From Pseudomonas sp. WS 5079 (GTDB lineage: Bacteria > Pseudomonadota > Gammaproteobacteria > Pseudomonadales > Pseudomonadaceae), in NCBI RefSeq assembly GCF_012985465.1, contig NZ_JAAQWN010000001.1, positions 620,001-684,000 of the forward strand: a stretch of 64,000 nt of DNA. Direction: 5' to 3'. The number at the start of each line of letters is the position of its first letter. Position 1 is the stretch's first letter. The notes under the pieces were generated by a model. It worked only from the letters and a program-made list of their open reading frames with translations, did no database searches and was not told where the DNA came from. Positions 1-8,603 of this stretch are shown here, piece by piece. A program made the position numbers and the translations under genes.

Positions 1-845
1 ATGCGGTCGGTGTCGTCCAGGCGGAAACTGCCGGTCACGCGCAGGGTTTCCAGGCGCGGGTCCCAACGCAGCACGCCCGGGCGATAGCGATCCAGCTCGC
101 GCAGGAAATCGCCCAGCCCTTGGTTCTGCGCGGTCAGCACCCCATCGCGCCAGCCCAGTTGCAGCACGTCGAACGGCAGCGGCGCGCCTAACCCCGACGG
201 TTGTAAGCGTATTTGTTGCGCGCTGTGCAGCCAGGTACTACGCCCGGATCCATCTTGCACTTGCACCTGGCCCTTGAGCACCGACACCAGGCACGCGTCC
301 GCCAGTTGGCGCACGCAAACCTCGGCCTGGCTGGCGATGACCTGGCCATAGCGGGTGTGTACGGTCAGCGCCGACGGGCCAGGCACATTCAGCGCCATCT
401 CGCCATCGACCAGGGTCAGGCGTCGCCGAGGAAGGTCCACATCCACCGCGCTGGCGGTGTTCAGTTGCAGGGCGCTGCCATCGGCCAACGGCACGCGTTT
501 GCGCTCGCCGGTGGCGGTATGCAGGTCGGCACGCCACACGTCGATGGGCAACTGGCGACTGAGCAACCAGGCCGCCGGCACCAGTGCCGCCACGCCCAGG
601 GCGCGCTTGAGCACCGCGCGCCGGCCAGGTTGCGGGCGGTCGAGGCTGGCCATGGCCAGGGAGGATGGCAACTCGGCAAACCGCTGGCGCAGCAACTGCG
701 CCTTTTGCCAGGCTTGTTCGTGCTGGGGGTGACTGTCGCGCCATTGCTGCAAACCGTCATGGTCACGCTCGCCGGCCGTGCCGGATTCCAGCAACGCCAA
801 CCACTGCGCGGCTGCCCGCGCTACATCCGGTGCGGTGCGGCTCAC
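1..845 (-). CDS. FecR-family anti-sigma/sigma regulator, partial (3' end beyond window)
   Basis: The frame opens at a GTG overlapping the stop of the upstream sigma-factor gene (GTGA overlap) and stays open to the window edge, giving about 281 residues. The N-terminus (SRTAPDVARAAAQWLALLES) is typical of the cytoplasmic DUF4880 domain that holds the sigma factor. A short hydrophobic stretch follows near residues 82-95, then a FecR beta-rich domain with the TGERKRVPLADGSALQLNT block. The end of the visible part (FLRELDRYRPGVLRWDP) resembles the C-terminal domain that contacts a TonB receptor. FecR proteins relay siderophore-receptor occupancy to their sigma factor. A TonB receptor gene probably lies just left of the window; this is inference. 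Confidence 0.85.
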   Translation of the reverse strand, partial: MSRTAPDVARAAAQWLALLESGTAGERDHDGLQQWRDSHPQHEQAWQKAQLLRQRFAELPSSLAMASLDRPQPGRRAVLKRALGVAALVPAAWLLSRQLPIDVWRADLHTATGERKRVPLADGSALQLNTASAVDVDLPRRRLTLVDGEMALNVPGPSALTVHTRYGQVIASQAEVCVRQLADACLVSVLKGQVQVQDGSGRSTWLHSAQQIRLQPSGLGAPLPFDVLQLGWRDGVLTAQNQGLGDFLRELDRYRPGVLRWDPRLETLRVTGSFRLDDTDR

Positions 846-1360
846 AGTTCCACCAGTAGGCAATGTTCGTAGGCCTGGGCCATATAACGCTTGACCGTAC
901 GTTCCGAAACCTTGAGACGCTCGGCAATCTCCCGGTAGCCCAGGCCTTCGAGCTGGCTCCAGAGGAACGCCCGGCGCACCGGGGCCGCCAAGCCGTCGAG
1001 CAGTTCGTCCAGGGCGTGCAGGGTTTCCAGCAGCAACCAACGATGCTCCGGCGAGGGAGCGCAGTCTTCGGGCAAGCGTGCCAGGGCATTCAAGTACGCC
1101 TGCTCCAGGCTGCGGCGCTGATGAAAATTGACCAGGAGGCGCTTGCCCACTGTCACCAGATAGGCCCGTGGTTCCTGCAATTGCGCCACCGGCTGGGCGC
1201 TGGCCAGTACCCGCAGGAACGTATCCTGGCTCAGGTCGGCGGCATCCCAGGCATTGCCCAGGCGCCGGCGCAGCCAGCTTTCCAGCCAGCTGCGGTGGTC
1301 GCGGTACAAGGTGCTCAGGCTGGGTTCGGCGGTGATCGTTGGCGATACAGCATCATTCAT
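842..1360 (-). CDS. FecI-like ECF RNA polymerase sigma factor
   Basis: About 172 residues when started at the ATG at 1360 (MNDAVSP). A TTG further upstream at 1396 would extend it, but that codon overlaps the Fur-box-like palindrome, so the ATG is preferred. Region 2 is visible as LYRDHRSWLESWLRRRLG and DAADLSQDTFLRVL. Region 4 carries a helix-turn-helix (GLGYREIAERLKVSERTVKR) and the usual C-terminal YEHCLL tail of iron-starvation sigma factors. It is translationally coupled to the FecR-like gene. Family members direct transcription of a cognate TonB siderophore receptor and are repressed by Fur under iron sufficiency. Confidence 0.88.
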   Translation of the reverse strand: MNDAVSPTITAEPSLSTLYRDHRSWLESWLRRRLGNAWDAADLSQDTFLRVLASAQPVAQLQEPRAYLVTVGKRLLVNFHQRRSLEQAYLNALARLPEDCAPSPEHRWLLLETLHALDELLDGLAAPVRRAFLWSQLEGLGYREIAERLKVSERTVKRYMAQAYEHCLLVEL

Positions 1361-1395
1361 GGCAAGCGAACCCTGGGCGGCGCGAGTAAGTCTCA

Positions 1396-1408
1396 AATGA
1401 GATTCATT
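1396..1408 (-). promoter_or_regulatory. Fur-box-like palindrome upstream of ECF sigma gene
   Basis: AATGA-GAT-TCATT is a perfect 5-3-5 inverted repeat. It has the same arms as the core of the Fur consensus (AATGA-TAA-TCATT). It ends 35 bp upstream of the preferred sigma-factor start. The family context (FecI/FecR under Fur) supports the reading. Confidence 0.55.
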
Positions 1409-1467
1409 CTATTTAATATCCCTGGCGCATACCATGTTCTTTTTCCCGGATAGACGGGCGGAGGCGG

Positions 1468-2412
1468 TTAATCAAGCGCCCTGGCCTTGTAACGCAGTAA
1501 ATCTATAAACAACCCCAACTCACGGCTCACCGGTTCACCCTTGCGCAGCAAGATGCCAAATGGCGCAAGCGTCACCTCCAGCTCCACCGGCAACTGCACC
1601 ACCAGGCCCATCTTCAGGTAATCGCGCAGTGCGCTTTCGGAAAGCACCATGATCGCGTCGGTCAGTTGGATCAGTTGCTGCATGGAATACACCGAGCTGC
1701 ATTCAATGATGTCCGCCGGCAGCGGCAGGGCCAGGTGCTGCAACGCTTCGTCAAAACCGATGCGTGCCGGGCTGCTTTCCGGTTGCAGGATCCACGGCCA
1801 GTCGCTGACCAACTCGGCCAACGGCAGGCTCGCACGCTGCGCCAGCGGGTGCCCGGCGTGCACCACCACCAGCAAGCGCTCGTTGCCCAGCGGCTCGAAG
1901 CTGTAGTGTTCGCTGTCGGTGGCGGCGTTGCGCCGGGCGATGGCCAGGTCGATGCGCCCCTGTTCCAGTAACTGGATCACCTGGTCGCTGGTGTCGCCCA
2001 TGATGCGGATGCGCAGTTGCGGGTTGAGGGATTTGATCTGCGCAATCGAGTCCATCACCAGGTCCGGCGCGGCGCCCATGATGGTGCCGATTGCCAGGTA
2101 GCCATAACCGCCCTGCTGGCGCGCCATCAGGTCTTCGGCGCAGCGGTCGAGGCCGCTGAGGGCCGATTCGGCAAAGCGGATCAACTCCTTGCCCAGCGCC
2201 GTCGGGCGCATGCCACGGGGCAGGCGCTCGAACAGGTCACAGGCAAACATGTCCTCGATCTCGCGCAGCATGCGGGTGGCAGCCGGCTGCGACATGTTCA
2301 GGGCCTGGGAGGCACGGTGCAGGTTCTGGCTGGAGCTCAAGGCCACCAGCATATGCAGATGCTTGTAGCGCAGGCGGTTGAACAGGCTGCGGGAAATCAG
2401 CGGACTACTCAT
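1468..2412 (-). CDS. LysR-family transcriptional regulator of the rhamnose cluster
   Basis: A 314-residue protein with an N-terminal winged helix-turn-helix at about residues 15-75 (LVALSSSQNLHRASQALNMS, then AATRMLREIEDMFACDLFER) and a LysR substrate-binding domain from about residue 95. It is divergent from the rhmT-like gene with 122 bp between starts, the classical arrangement for a LysR regulator controlling its neighbour. Sugar-acid-responsive LysR proteins share this GYLAIGTIMGAAPDLV-type start of the effector domain. The effector is probably L-rhamnonate or another pathway intermediate, but that is inferred from position only. In E. coli the rhm genes are controlled by a different family. 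Confidence 0.85.
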   Translation of the reverse strand: MSSPLISRSLFNRLRYKHLHMLVALSSSQNLHRASQALNMSQPAATRMLREIEDMFACDLFERLPRGMRPTALGKELIRFAESALSGLDRCAEDLMARQQGGYGYLAIGTIMGAAPDLVMDSIAQIKSLNPQLRIRIMGDTSDQVIQLLEQGRIDLAIARRNAATDSEHYSFEPLGNERLLVVVHAGHPLAQRASLPLAELVSDWPWILQPESSPARIGFDEALQHLALPLPADIIECSSVYSMQQLIQLTDAIMVLSESALRDYLKMGLVVQLPVELEVTLAPFGILLRKGEPVSRELGLFIDLLRYKARALD

Positions 2413-2422
2413 TTTTTTCCTT

Positions 2423-2457
2423 GTTATCGATACCCTGAGGTTATCGCTTGTAAGCGA
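2423..2457. promoter_or_regulatory. Candidate LysR operator in the divergent region
   Basis: The 122-bp divergent gap holds a perfect inverted repeat TCGCTT-GT-AAGCGA (2444-2457). It also holds a direct repeat GTTATCG at 2423-2429 and 2440-2446. Symmetric elements in this position are typical of LysR recognition and activation sites. No footprinting can be inferred from sequence alone. Confidence 0.4.
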
Positions 2458-2534
2458 GATTCGATTTGTAGCGCATTGCTCGGCCGCCGTACAGTCCGGC
2501 CCATAAGAACAAAGCCTTACAAAAGGATTTCCAG

Positions 2535-3830
2535 ATGACCACCCTGCCCGCGTCCCTGCTCGCCAAGATTTCCTGGCGGCTCCTGCCCTTCTTGCTGCTG
2601 ATGTACATCATGGCCTTCCTCGACCGCGCCAACGTCGGGTTCGCCAAGCAAGCCTTCCAGGCCGACACCGGTCTGAGCGACGCCGCCTTCGCCTTTGGCG
2701 CCGGGGTGTTTTTTGTTGGCTACGCGTTGCTCGAAGTACCGAGCAACCTGATCCTGCATCGCGTCGGCGCCCGCCTGTGGATGTGCCGGATCATGGTCAG
2801 TTGGGGCCTGGTCTCGGCGGCCATGGTGTTTGCCCATAACGAAACCAGCTTCTACATCCTGCGCTTCCTGCTGGGCGTGGCCGAAGCCGGTTTTTTCCCC
2901 GGCGTGATCCTCTACCTCACCTATTGGTTTCCCCAGGCCGCGCGTGGCAAGGCCATGGGCTTCTTCTATTTTGGCGCGCCGCTGGCCTTTATTTTTGGCA
3001 GCCCGCTGTCTGGCCTGCTCTTGGAAATGGACGGTTTCGTCGGCCTGCACGGCTGGCAGTGGTTGTTCGCCGTGGAAGGCCTGATGGCTTCGGCGGTGGG
3101 CATCTGGGCCTATTGGTACCTGGACAATCGCCCCGCCGACGCCAAGTGGCTGAGCCTTGAAGAGCGCCGCCAGATCCAGGACCTGCTGGATGCAGAAGAC
3201 CAGCACAAAGGCTCCCATGGCCGCAGCCTGCTCGGCGTGCTGTGCCAGCCGTCGGTGCTGTACCTGTGCCTGATCTACCTGCTGATCCAGGCCAGTGTCT
3301 ACGGCGTGGTGTTTTACCTGCCAACCCAGGTCAGTGGCCTGCTCGGCACCAAGGTCGGCCTGATGGTCGGGTTGGTCTCGGCGATTCCCTGGGTCTGCGC
3401 GCTGTTCGCCGCGTGGTGGATCCCCGGTTATTCGGACCGCAGCGGCGAGCGCCGGCGTACCGCGTCCCTGACCCTGGTGATGGCCGCCGCCGGCATCGCC
3501 TGCTCGGTCACCTTCGCCAACCCGTTGCTGGGCATGCTCGCCCTGTGCTTTGCCGCCAGCGGATTCATCGCGGTGCAGCCGGTGTTCTGGACCTTCCCCT
3601 CCAGCTACCTGGCCGGTAGCGCGGCGGCGGCGGGCATTGCCCTGATCAACTCCTTTGGCGCACTGGGCGGGTTTATCGCGCCGGTCCTGAAAAACTGGGC
3701 GGAAACCGCCTTCCACTCCCCGGCAGCCGGCCTGTACCTACTGTCTGCCACCACGGTACTGGCTGCATTGCTGGTGCTGGGTATCCACTCCCCCGGCCAC
3801 ACAGCGTCGAACACGCCGGCCACTGTTTAA
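2535..3830 (+). CDS. rhmT: MFS transporter, RhmT-like (probable L-rhamnonate carrier)
   Basis: A 431-residue, 12-segment membrane protein of the anion:cation symporter branch of the major facilitator superfamily. The first helix carries [20 protein letters not shown], and a family-typical [20 protein letters not shown] follows near residues 115-135. AAAGG-type ribosome binding site (AAAAGGATTT) precedes the ATG. It is first in the plus-strand cluster, 16 bp before the rhamnonate dehydratase gene, and E. coli has the same partnership (rhmT-rhmD-rhmA). It should import L-rhamnonate or a related sugar acid. Substrate assignment is by context and overall resemblance, not by a diagnostic residue. 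Confidence 0.82.
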   Translation: MTTLPASLLAKISWRLLPFLLLMYIMAFLDRANVGFAKQAFQADTGLSDAAFAFGAGVFFVGYALLEVPSNLILHRVGARLWMCRIMVSWGLVSAAMVFAHNETSFYILRFLLGVAEAGFFPGVILYLTYWFPQAARGKAMGFFYFGAPLAFIFGSPLSGLLLEMDGFVGLHGWQWLFAVEGLMASAVGIWAYWYLDNRPADAKWLSLEERRQIQDLLDAEDQHKGSHGRSLLGVLCQPSVLYLCLIYLLIQASVYGVVFYLPTQVSGLLGTKVGLMVGLVSAIPWVCALFAAWWIPGYSDRSGERRRTASLTLVMAAAGIACSVTFANPLLGMLALCFAASGFIAVQPVFWTFPSSYLAGSAAAAGIALINSFGALGGFIAPVLKNWAETAFHSPAAGLYLLSATTVLAALLVLGIHSPGHTASNTPATV

Positions 3831-3846
3831 CTCCAGGAGTCACACC

Positions 3847-5031
3847 ATGGGCAACATCACCATCAAACACGTGCGCGCCTTTGTCTTGCGTGGCGGCGGC
3901 GCGGATTACCACGACCAGGCCGACGGCCACTGGATCGACGACCACATCGCCACACCCATGAGCAAATACCCCGAGTACCGCCAGAGCCGCCGCAGTTTCG
4001 GCATCAACGTGCTCGGCACGTTGGTCGTGGAAGTAGAAGCCAGCGACGGCACTGTCGGGTTTGCCGTGACCACCGGCGGCGAGCCTGCGGCCTATATCGT
4101 CGAGAAACACCTGGCGCGCTTCCTTGAGGGCGCGCGGGTGACCGATATCGAGAAAATCTGGGACCAGATGTACCAGTCCACCCTGTACTACGGGCGCAAG
4201 GGCCTGGTGATCAACACCATCTCCGGGGTCGACCTGGCGCTGTGGGACCTGCTCGGCAAGATCCGCCAGGAACCGGTGCATCAATTGCTCGGCGGCGCGG
4301 TGCGCGATGAATTGCAGTTCTACGCCACCGGCGCGCGCCCGGACCTGGCGCAGAAGATGGGCTTTATCGGCGGCAAGATGCCCCTGCACCACGGCCCGGC
4401 CGAAGGTGAGGAAGGCCTGCGCAAGAACCTCGAAGAGCTGGCGAGCATGCGCGAACGGGTCGGCCCGGACTTCTGGCTGATGCTCGACTGCTGGATGAGC
4501 CTGGACCTGAACTACGCCACCAAACTGGCGATTGGCGCCCACGAATACGGCCTGAAATGGATTGAAGAGGCCCTGTCCCCCGACGATTACTGGGGCTATG
4601 CGGCCCTGCGCAATAACGTGCCCAAGGGCATGCTGGTCACCACCGGCGAACACGAAGCGACCCGCTGGGGCTTTCGCATGCTCCTGGAAATGGGCTGCTG
4701 CGACATTATCCAGCCGGATGTGGGCTGGTGCGGCGGCCTGACCGAATTGGTGAAAATCTCCGCCCTGGCCGATGCGCACAACGCCATGGTGGTGCCGCAC
4801 GGTTCCTCGGTCTACAGCTACCACTTCGTCGCCACCCGCCAGAACAGCCCGTTTGCCGAATTTTTGATGATGGCGCCCAAGGCCGATGAAGTGGTGCCGA
4901 TGTTCCACCCGCAACTGCTCGGCGAACCGGTCCCGGTCAATGGCCGCATGCGTTTGTCGTTGCTCGACAAGCCAGGCTTCGGCGTAGACCTGAACCCTGA
5001 TTGCCAACTGCATCGTCCATATAACCGCTAA
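3847..5031 (+). CDS. rhmD: L-rhamnonate dehydratase (enolase superfamily)
   Basis: A 394-residue enolase-superfamily protein that dehydrates L-rhamnonate to 2-keto-3-deoxy-L-rhamnonate using Mg2+. Sequence blocks match E. coli RhmD closely: [20 protein letters not shown] near residue 22, [35 protein letters not shown], and the metal ligands in [24 protein letters not shown] and [12 protein letters not shown]. The catalytic His lies in [13 protein letters not shown]. Length is close to E. coli RhmD. It sits between the carrier and the aldolase, with a 16-bp gap upstream and an 11-bp gap downstream. I am confident of the substrate, because this subgroup is well separated from other acid-sugar dehydratases. 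Confidence 0.93.
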   Translation: MGNITIKHVRAFVLRGGGADYHDQADGHWIDDHIATPMSKYPEYRQSRRSFGINVLGTLVVEVEASDGTVGFAVTTGGEPAAYIVEKHLARFLEGARVTDIEKIWDQMYQSTLYYGRKGLVINTISGVDLALWDLLGKIRQEPVHQLLGGAVRDELQFYATGARPDLAQKMGFIGGKMPLHHGPAEGEEGLRKNLEELASMRERVGPDFWLMLDCWMSLDLNYATKLAIGAHEYGLKWIEEALSPDDYWGYAALRNNVPKGMLVTTGEHEATRWGFRMLLEMGCCDIIQPDVGWCGGLTELVKISALADAHNAMVVPHGSSVYSYHFVATRQNSPFAEFLMMAPKADEVVPMFHPQLLGEPVPVNGRMRLSLLDKPGFGVDLNPDCQLHRPYNR

Positions 5032-5042
5032 GGAGCCTCGCC

Positions 5043-5843
5043 ATGCACATGCCTCATAACGCGTTCAAGGCCGGCCTGCGCCAGGACGCCAGCCAATACG
5101 GGATCTGGGCCGGTTTCGCCAGCGGCTACGGCGCGGAAATCGTCGCCAGTACCGGGTACGACTGGATGCTGATCGACGGCGAGCACGCGCCCAATACCGT
5201 GCCCAGTGTGCTCAGCCAATTGCAGGCGGTGGCGCCCTACAACACCGCGCCCGTGGTGCGTGCGGTCAGCGGCGATGCCAACCTGATCAAGCAACTGCTG
5301 GATATCGGCGCGCAGACCCTGATGATCCCCATGGTCGAAACAGCCGAGCAGGCCCAGGCCCTGGTGCGCGCCATGCGTTATCCGCCCCACGGTATACGTG
5401 GCGTGGGCGGCGGCCTGACCCGCGCCACGCGCTGGGATGGCGTCGAGAACTACCTCACCACCGCCCACCAGGAGCTGTGCCTGATCGTGCAGGTGGAGTC
5501 GCGCCTAGGCGTGGAAAACGTCGAGGCGATTGCCGCAGTCGAAGGGGTGGATGCGGTCTTTATCGGCCCCGCCGACCTGTCCATCGGCCTCGGCCATGCG
5601 GGCAACCCTGGCCACCCCCAAGTGCAGGAACGCATCCAGCACGCGGTCAACGCCACCCTGGCGGCGGGCAAGGCCTGCGGCATCCTCGCGCCCAATGAAG
5701 AAGACGCGCGCCGCTACCAGGCGTGGGGCTGTCGCTTCATTGCGGTGGCGATCGATATCAGCCTGCTGCGCCAGAGCGCCCTGAGCACCCTTGCCCGCTA
5801 CCGCCCTGCCGCCGACGCGAAAGCGCCGTCGCGCACTTACTGA
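5043..5843 (+). CDS. rhmA: 2-keto-3-deoxy-L-rhamnonate aldolase (HpcH/HpaI family)
   Basis: A 266-residue class II aldolase that cleaves 2-keto-3-deoxy-L-rhamnonate to pyruvate and L-lactaldehyde. Family blocks are clear: AGFASGYGAEIVASTGYDWM, then LIDGEHAPNTVPSVLSQLQA with the catalytic His, VQVESRLGVENVEAIAAV with the metal-binding Glu, and GVDAVFIGPADLSIGLGHAG with the metal-binding Asp. Length equals E. coli RhmA (267). The gene follows rhmD by 11 bp and precedes the lactaldehyde dehydrogenase gene by 10 bp, so all are probably one transcript. Confidence 0.92.
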   Translation: MHMPHNAFKAGLRQDASQYGIWAGFASGYGAEIVASTGYDWMLIDGEHAPNTVPSVLSQLQAVAPYNTAPVVRAVSGDANLIKQLLDIGAQTLMIPMVETAEQAQALVRAMRYPPHGIRGVGGGLTRATRWDGVENYLTTAHQELCLIVQVESRLGVENVEAIAAVEGVDAVFIGPADLSIGLGHAGNPGHPQVQERIQHAVNATLAAGKACGILAPNEEDARRYQAWGCRFIAVAIDISLLRQSALSTLARYRPAADAKAPSRTY

Positions 5844-5853
5844 GAAGCCTGCC

Positions 5854-7287
5854 ATGTCATCCGTTCCGGTCTACCAGAACTTCATCAACGGCCGCTTTAC
5901 CCCAAGCAGCGCCCACATCGACGTGCTCAACCCCGCCACCGGCGCGCTGCTGTCCAAAGTGCCGGCCGCCACTGCCGAGGATGTCGACCAGGCCCTGGCC
6001 GCCGCCCGCGCCGCGCAACAGGACTGGGCGCGCAAACCGGCCATCGAACGCGCCGGGCACTTGCGGCGCATCGCCGCCAAGCTGCGGGAAAACGTCGCCC
6101 ACCTGGCCCGCACCATCACTCTGGAACAGGGCAAGATCAGCAGTCTGGCTGAGGTTGAAGTCAACTTCACCGCCGACTACCTCGACTACATGGCCGAATG
6201 GGCGCGCCGCATCGAAGGCGAGATCATCACCAGCGACCGGCCCAACGAAAACATCTTCCTGTTCCGCAAGCCCCTGGGCGTGGTAGCGGGGATCCTGCCG
6301 TGGAACTTCCCGTTCTTCCTCATCGCCCGCAAGATGGCCCCGGCGCTGTTGACCGGCAATACCATCGTGATCAAGCCCAGCGAAGAAACGCCGAACAACT
6401 GCTTTGAATTCGCCCGGCTGGTGGCCGAGACCGACCTGCCGGCGGGGGTGTTCAACGTGGTGTGTGGCGACGGCCAGGTCGGCGGCGCCCTCACCACCCA
6501 CAAGGGCGTGGACATGATCAGCTTTACCGGCAGCGTCGCCACCGGCTCGCGGATCATGACCGCCGCAGCACCCAACATCACCAAGCTCAACCTGGAGCTG
6601 GGTGGCAAGGCGCCGGCGATTGTCCTGGCCGATGCCGACCTGGAACTGGCGGTCAAGGCCATCCGTGATTCGCGGATCATCAACAGCGGCCAGGTATGCA
6701 ACTGCGCCGAACGGGTGTACGTGCAGCGCAGCGTCGCCGACCAGTTTATCGAGCGCATCAGCGCGGCGATGGCCGCCACCCGCTACGGCGACCCACTGGC
6801 CCAGGCCGATGTGGAGATGGGCCCGCTGATCAACCGCCAGGGCCTGGACAACGTCAACCGCAAGGTGCGCACCGCCCTCGCCCAGGGCGCAAGCCTGGTC
6901 ACGGGCGGACAGATTGCCGACCTCGGCGCAGGCTTTCACTTCCAGCCCACGGTATTGGCCGGTGGCCGCGCCGACATGGATATCATGCGCGAAGAAATCT
7001 TCGGTCCGGTGCTGCCCGTCCAAATCATCGACGACCTCGACGAAGCCATCGCCCTGGCCAACGACTGCGACTATGGCCTGACCTCCTCGATCTACACCCG
7101 TGACCTGGGCAAGGCCATGCATGCGGTGCGCGAGTTGGCCTTTGGCGAAACCTACGTCAACCGCGAGAACTTCGAGGCGATGCAGGGCTTCCATGCCGGC
7201 GTGCGCAAATCCGGGATCGGCGGCGCCGATGGCAAGCACGGCCTGTACGAATACACCCATACCCATGTGGTGTACCTGCAGAGCTGA
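5854..7287 (+). CDS. aldA: Lactaldehyde dehydrogenase (AldA-like)
   Basis: The start at ATG 5854 (MSSVPVYQNFINGRF) gives 477 residues, close to E. coli AldA (479). An upstream in-frame ATG lies inside the preceding aldolase gene and is unlikely. The enzyme oxidises L-lactaldehyde to L-lactate with NAD+, completing rhamnose breakdown. Visible motifs are the catalytic Cys in NSGQVCNCAERVYV, the general-base Glu in LNLELGGKAPAIVLADA, the substrate-tunnel PWNFPFF, and the C-terminal EIFGPVLPVQ block. Its position directly after the aldolase that releases lactaldehyde supports the assignment over generic aldehyde dehydrogenases. Confidence 0.9.
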   Translation: MSSVPVYQNFINGRFTPSSAHIDVLNPATGALLSKVPAATAEDVDQALAAARAAQQDWARKPAIERAGHLRRIAAKLRENVAHLARTITLEQGKISSLAEVEVNFTADYLDYMAEWARRIEGEIITSDRPNENIFLFRKPLGVVAGILPWNFPFFLIARKMAPALLTGNTIVIKPSEETPNNCFEFARLVAETDLPAGVFNVVCGDGQVGGALTTHKGVDMISFTGSVATGSRIMTAAAPNITKLNLELGGKAPAIVLADADLELAVKAIRDSRIINSGQVCNCAERVYVQRSVADQFIERISAAMAATRYGDPLAQADVEMGPLINRQGLDNVNRKVRTALAQGASLVTGGQIADLGAGFHFQPTVLAGGRADMDIMREEIFGPVLPVQIIDDLDEAIALANDCDYGLTSSIYTRDLGKAMHAVRELAFGETYVNRENFEAMQGFHAGVRKSGIGGADGKHGLYEYTHTHVVYLQS

Positions 7288-7356
7288 GGTGGGGCAACGG
7301 GCGCCGACACGCGAGTGCCGGCCCCAACAACCACCCCTTCCAACAAGGATTACACA

Positions 7357-8241
7357 ATGAGCATTGCCAACCTCTACAACGGCCCGATCATCGACAGCCA
7401 CCTGCACCTGTTCGACCCACGCCGCCCCCAGGGCATCCCGTGGCCCGAGCCGGGCAACCGTTTGTACGCCGCGCATCTGCCCGAGGATTACTGGGCATTG
7501 GCCGCCGAACACCAGGTGATCGGCGCAATCGCCGTGGAAGCCAGCCCGTGGCGCGACGACAACCATTGGTTGCTGCAAACCCTGCGCAGTGACCCTCGGA
7601 TGCTTGGCTTTGTCGGCAATCTCGACCCGCTGCACCCACAATTTGCCGGCGACCTTGCCGCGCTCGCCTACGAGCCGCTGTTCCTGGGCCTGCGCTACGG
7701 CAACCTGTGGCAGCGTGATTTGCTGGTGGACCAAACCCGTCCAGGGTTCATCGACGGCCTGCGCCAGCTCGCCGATTGCGGGCGGTGCCTGGACAGCGCC
7801 AACCCTGAGCCACGATTGATCAAGGGCCTGCTGCACCTGAGCGACGCCCTGCCGCAGCTGCGCATCATTGTCGATCACCTGCCCAATGCCCAGGTCCCTG
7901 CGGGCCAGGAAGCGGCCTACCACGCCGACCTGCTGCGCTTGGCCGAACGGCCCAATGTGTTCGCCAAACTGGCAGAAATCCCCCAGCACGGGCCCGACGG
8001 CTTGATCGTCGACACCGCGTTCTACAACGACCGCCTGGCCGTGCTGTGGGACGCGTTTGGCGAAGACCGCTGCTTCTTCGGCAGCGACTGGCCCAACAGC
8101 GACCACCTGGCCGATTTCGCCACCACCCTGGGCCTGGTCAAACGCTGCATGGCTGATCAGCCCCAGGCCGTGCAGGAAAAATTCTTCCTGCACAACGCCG
8201 TGCGTATCTACAGCCCGACACTGCCACCTGGAGGCCTCTGA
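7357..8241 (+). CDS. Amidohydrolase, probable L-rhamnono-1,4-lactonase
   Basis: A 294-residue amidohydrolase_2 protein. The start at ATG 7357 is set by an AAGGA site nine bases upstream; a longer frame from 7315 lacks one. Motifs are IIDSHLHLFDP at the N-terminus (metal-binding HxH), a mid-protein RIIVDHLPNAQVP, and FFGSDWPNSDH near the C-terminus with the catalytic Asp. Related proteins in fucose, galactose and rhamnose pathways hydrolyse sugar lactones. Here it would open L-rhamnono-lactone made by the SDR enzyme encoded downstream. The mutarotase gene begins inside its stop codon (TGATG), showing translational coupling. Confidence 0.8.
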   Translation: MSIANLYNGPIIDSHLHLFDPRRPQGIPWPEPGNRLYAAHLPEDYWALAAEHQVIGAIAVEASPWRDDNHWLLQTLRSDPRMLGFVGNLDPLHPQFAGDLAALAYEPLFLGLRYGNLWQRDLLVDQTRPGFIDGLRQLADCGRCLDSANPEPRLIKGLLHLSDALPQLRIIVDHLPNAQVPAGQEAAYHADLLRLAERPNVFAKLAEIPQHGPDGLIVDTAFYNDRLAVLWDAFGEDRCFFGSDWPNSDHLADFATTLGLVKRCMADQPQAVQEKFFLHNAVRIYSPTLPPGGL

Positions 8242-8561
8242 TGCCGACCCGTGCCTTTCGCATGAACCTCAACCCCGGCATGGCTGCCGAGTACCGCCGG
8301 CGCCATGAGCAGATCTGGCCGGAACTGGCCCAGGCCCTGCGCGATGCCGGCGTGCTGGACTACCGGATCTTCCTCGACGCGTCCACCAACGCGCTGTTCG
8401 CCGTGTTGACCCATACCGACGAGCACGGCCTGGATGCCCTGCCCGGTACCGCGCTGATGCAACGCTGGTGGCAATACATGCAAGACATCATGCCCAGCCA
8501 CGCGGATAACGCACCGGTCAGCGTAGATCTTGAACCGATGTTCAGCCTTACGCCCGACTGA
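8241..8561 (+). CDS. rhaM: L-rhamnose mutarotase
   Basis: A 106-residue protein that interconverts alpha and beta L-rhamnose. It matches E. coli RhaM in length and blocks. The catalytic His is at residue 22 (EYRRRHEQIWPEL), Tyr at 41 (DYRIFLD), and the Trp pair lies in LMQRWWQYMQDIMP. The start overlaps the stop of the lactonase gene and has a GGAGG site inside that gene. Its presence identifies rhamnose, rather than fucose or galactose, as the pathway sugar. Confidence 0.95.
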   Translation: MPTRAFRMNLNPGMAAEYRRRHEQIWPELAQALRDAGVLDYRIFLDASTNALFAVLTHTDEHGLDALPGTALMQRWWQYMQDIMPSHADNAPVSVDLEPMFSLTPD

Positions 8562-8603
8562 GCCATTGGCTCCTCATCACAACAATAAAAAGGATTCGAA
8601 CAC

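Noticed and set aside
2517..5013. Two minus-strand frames of 399 and 446 codons opposite rhmT and rhmD
   Set aside because: Composition (Gln/Ala/Gly/His rich) is that of antisense frames; the plus-strand genes have clear family motifs.
5857..8193. A 778-codon open frame on the minus strand
   Set aside because: It lies opposite aldA and the lactonase gene, both strongly supported; long antisense frames are common in GC-rich Pseudomonas coding DNA.
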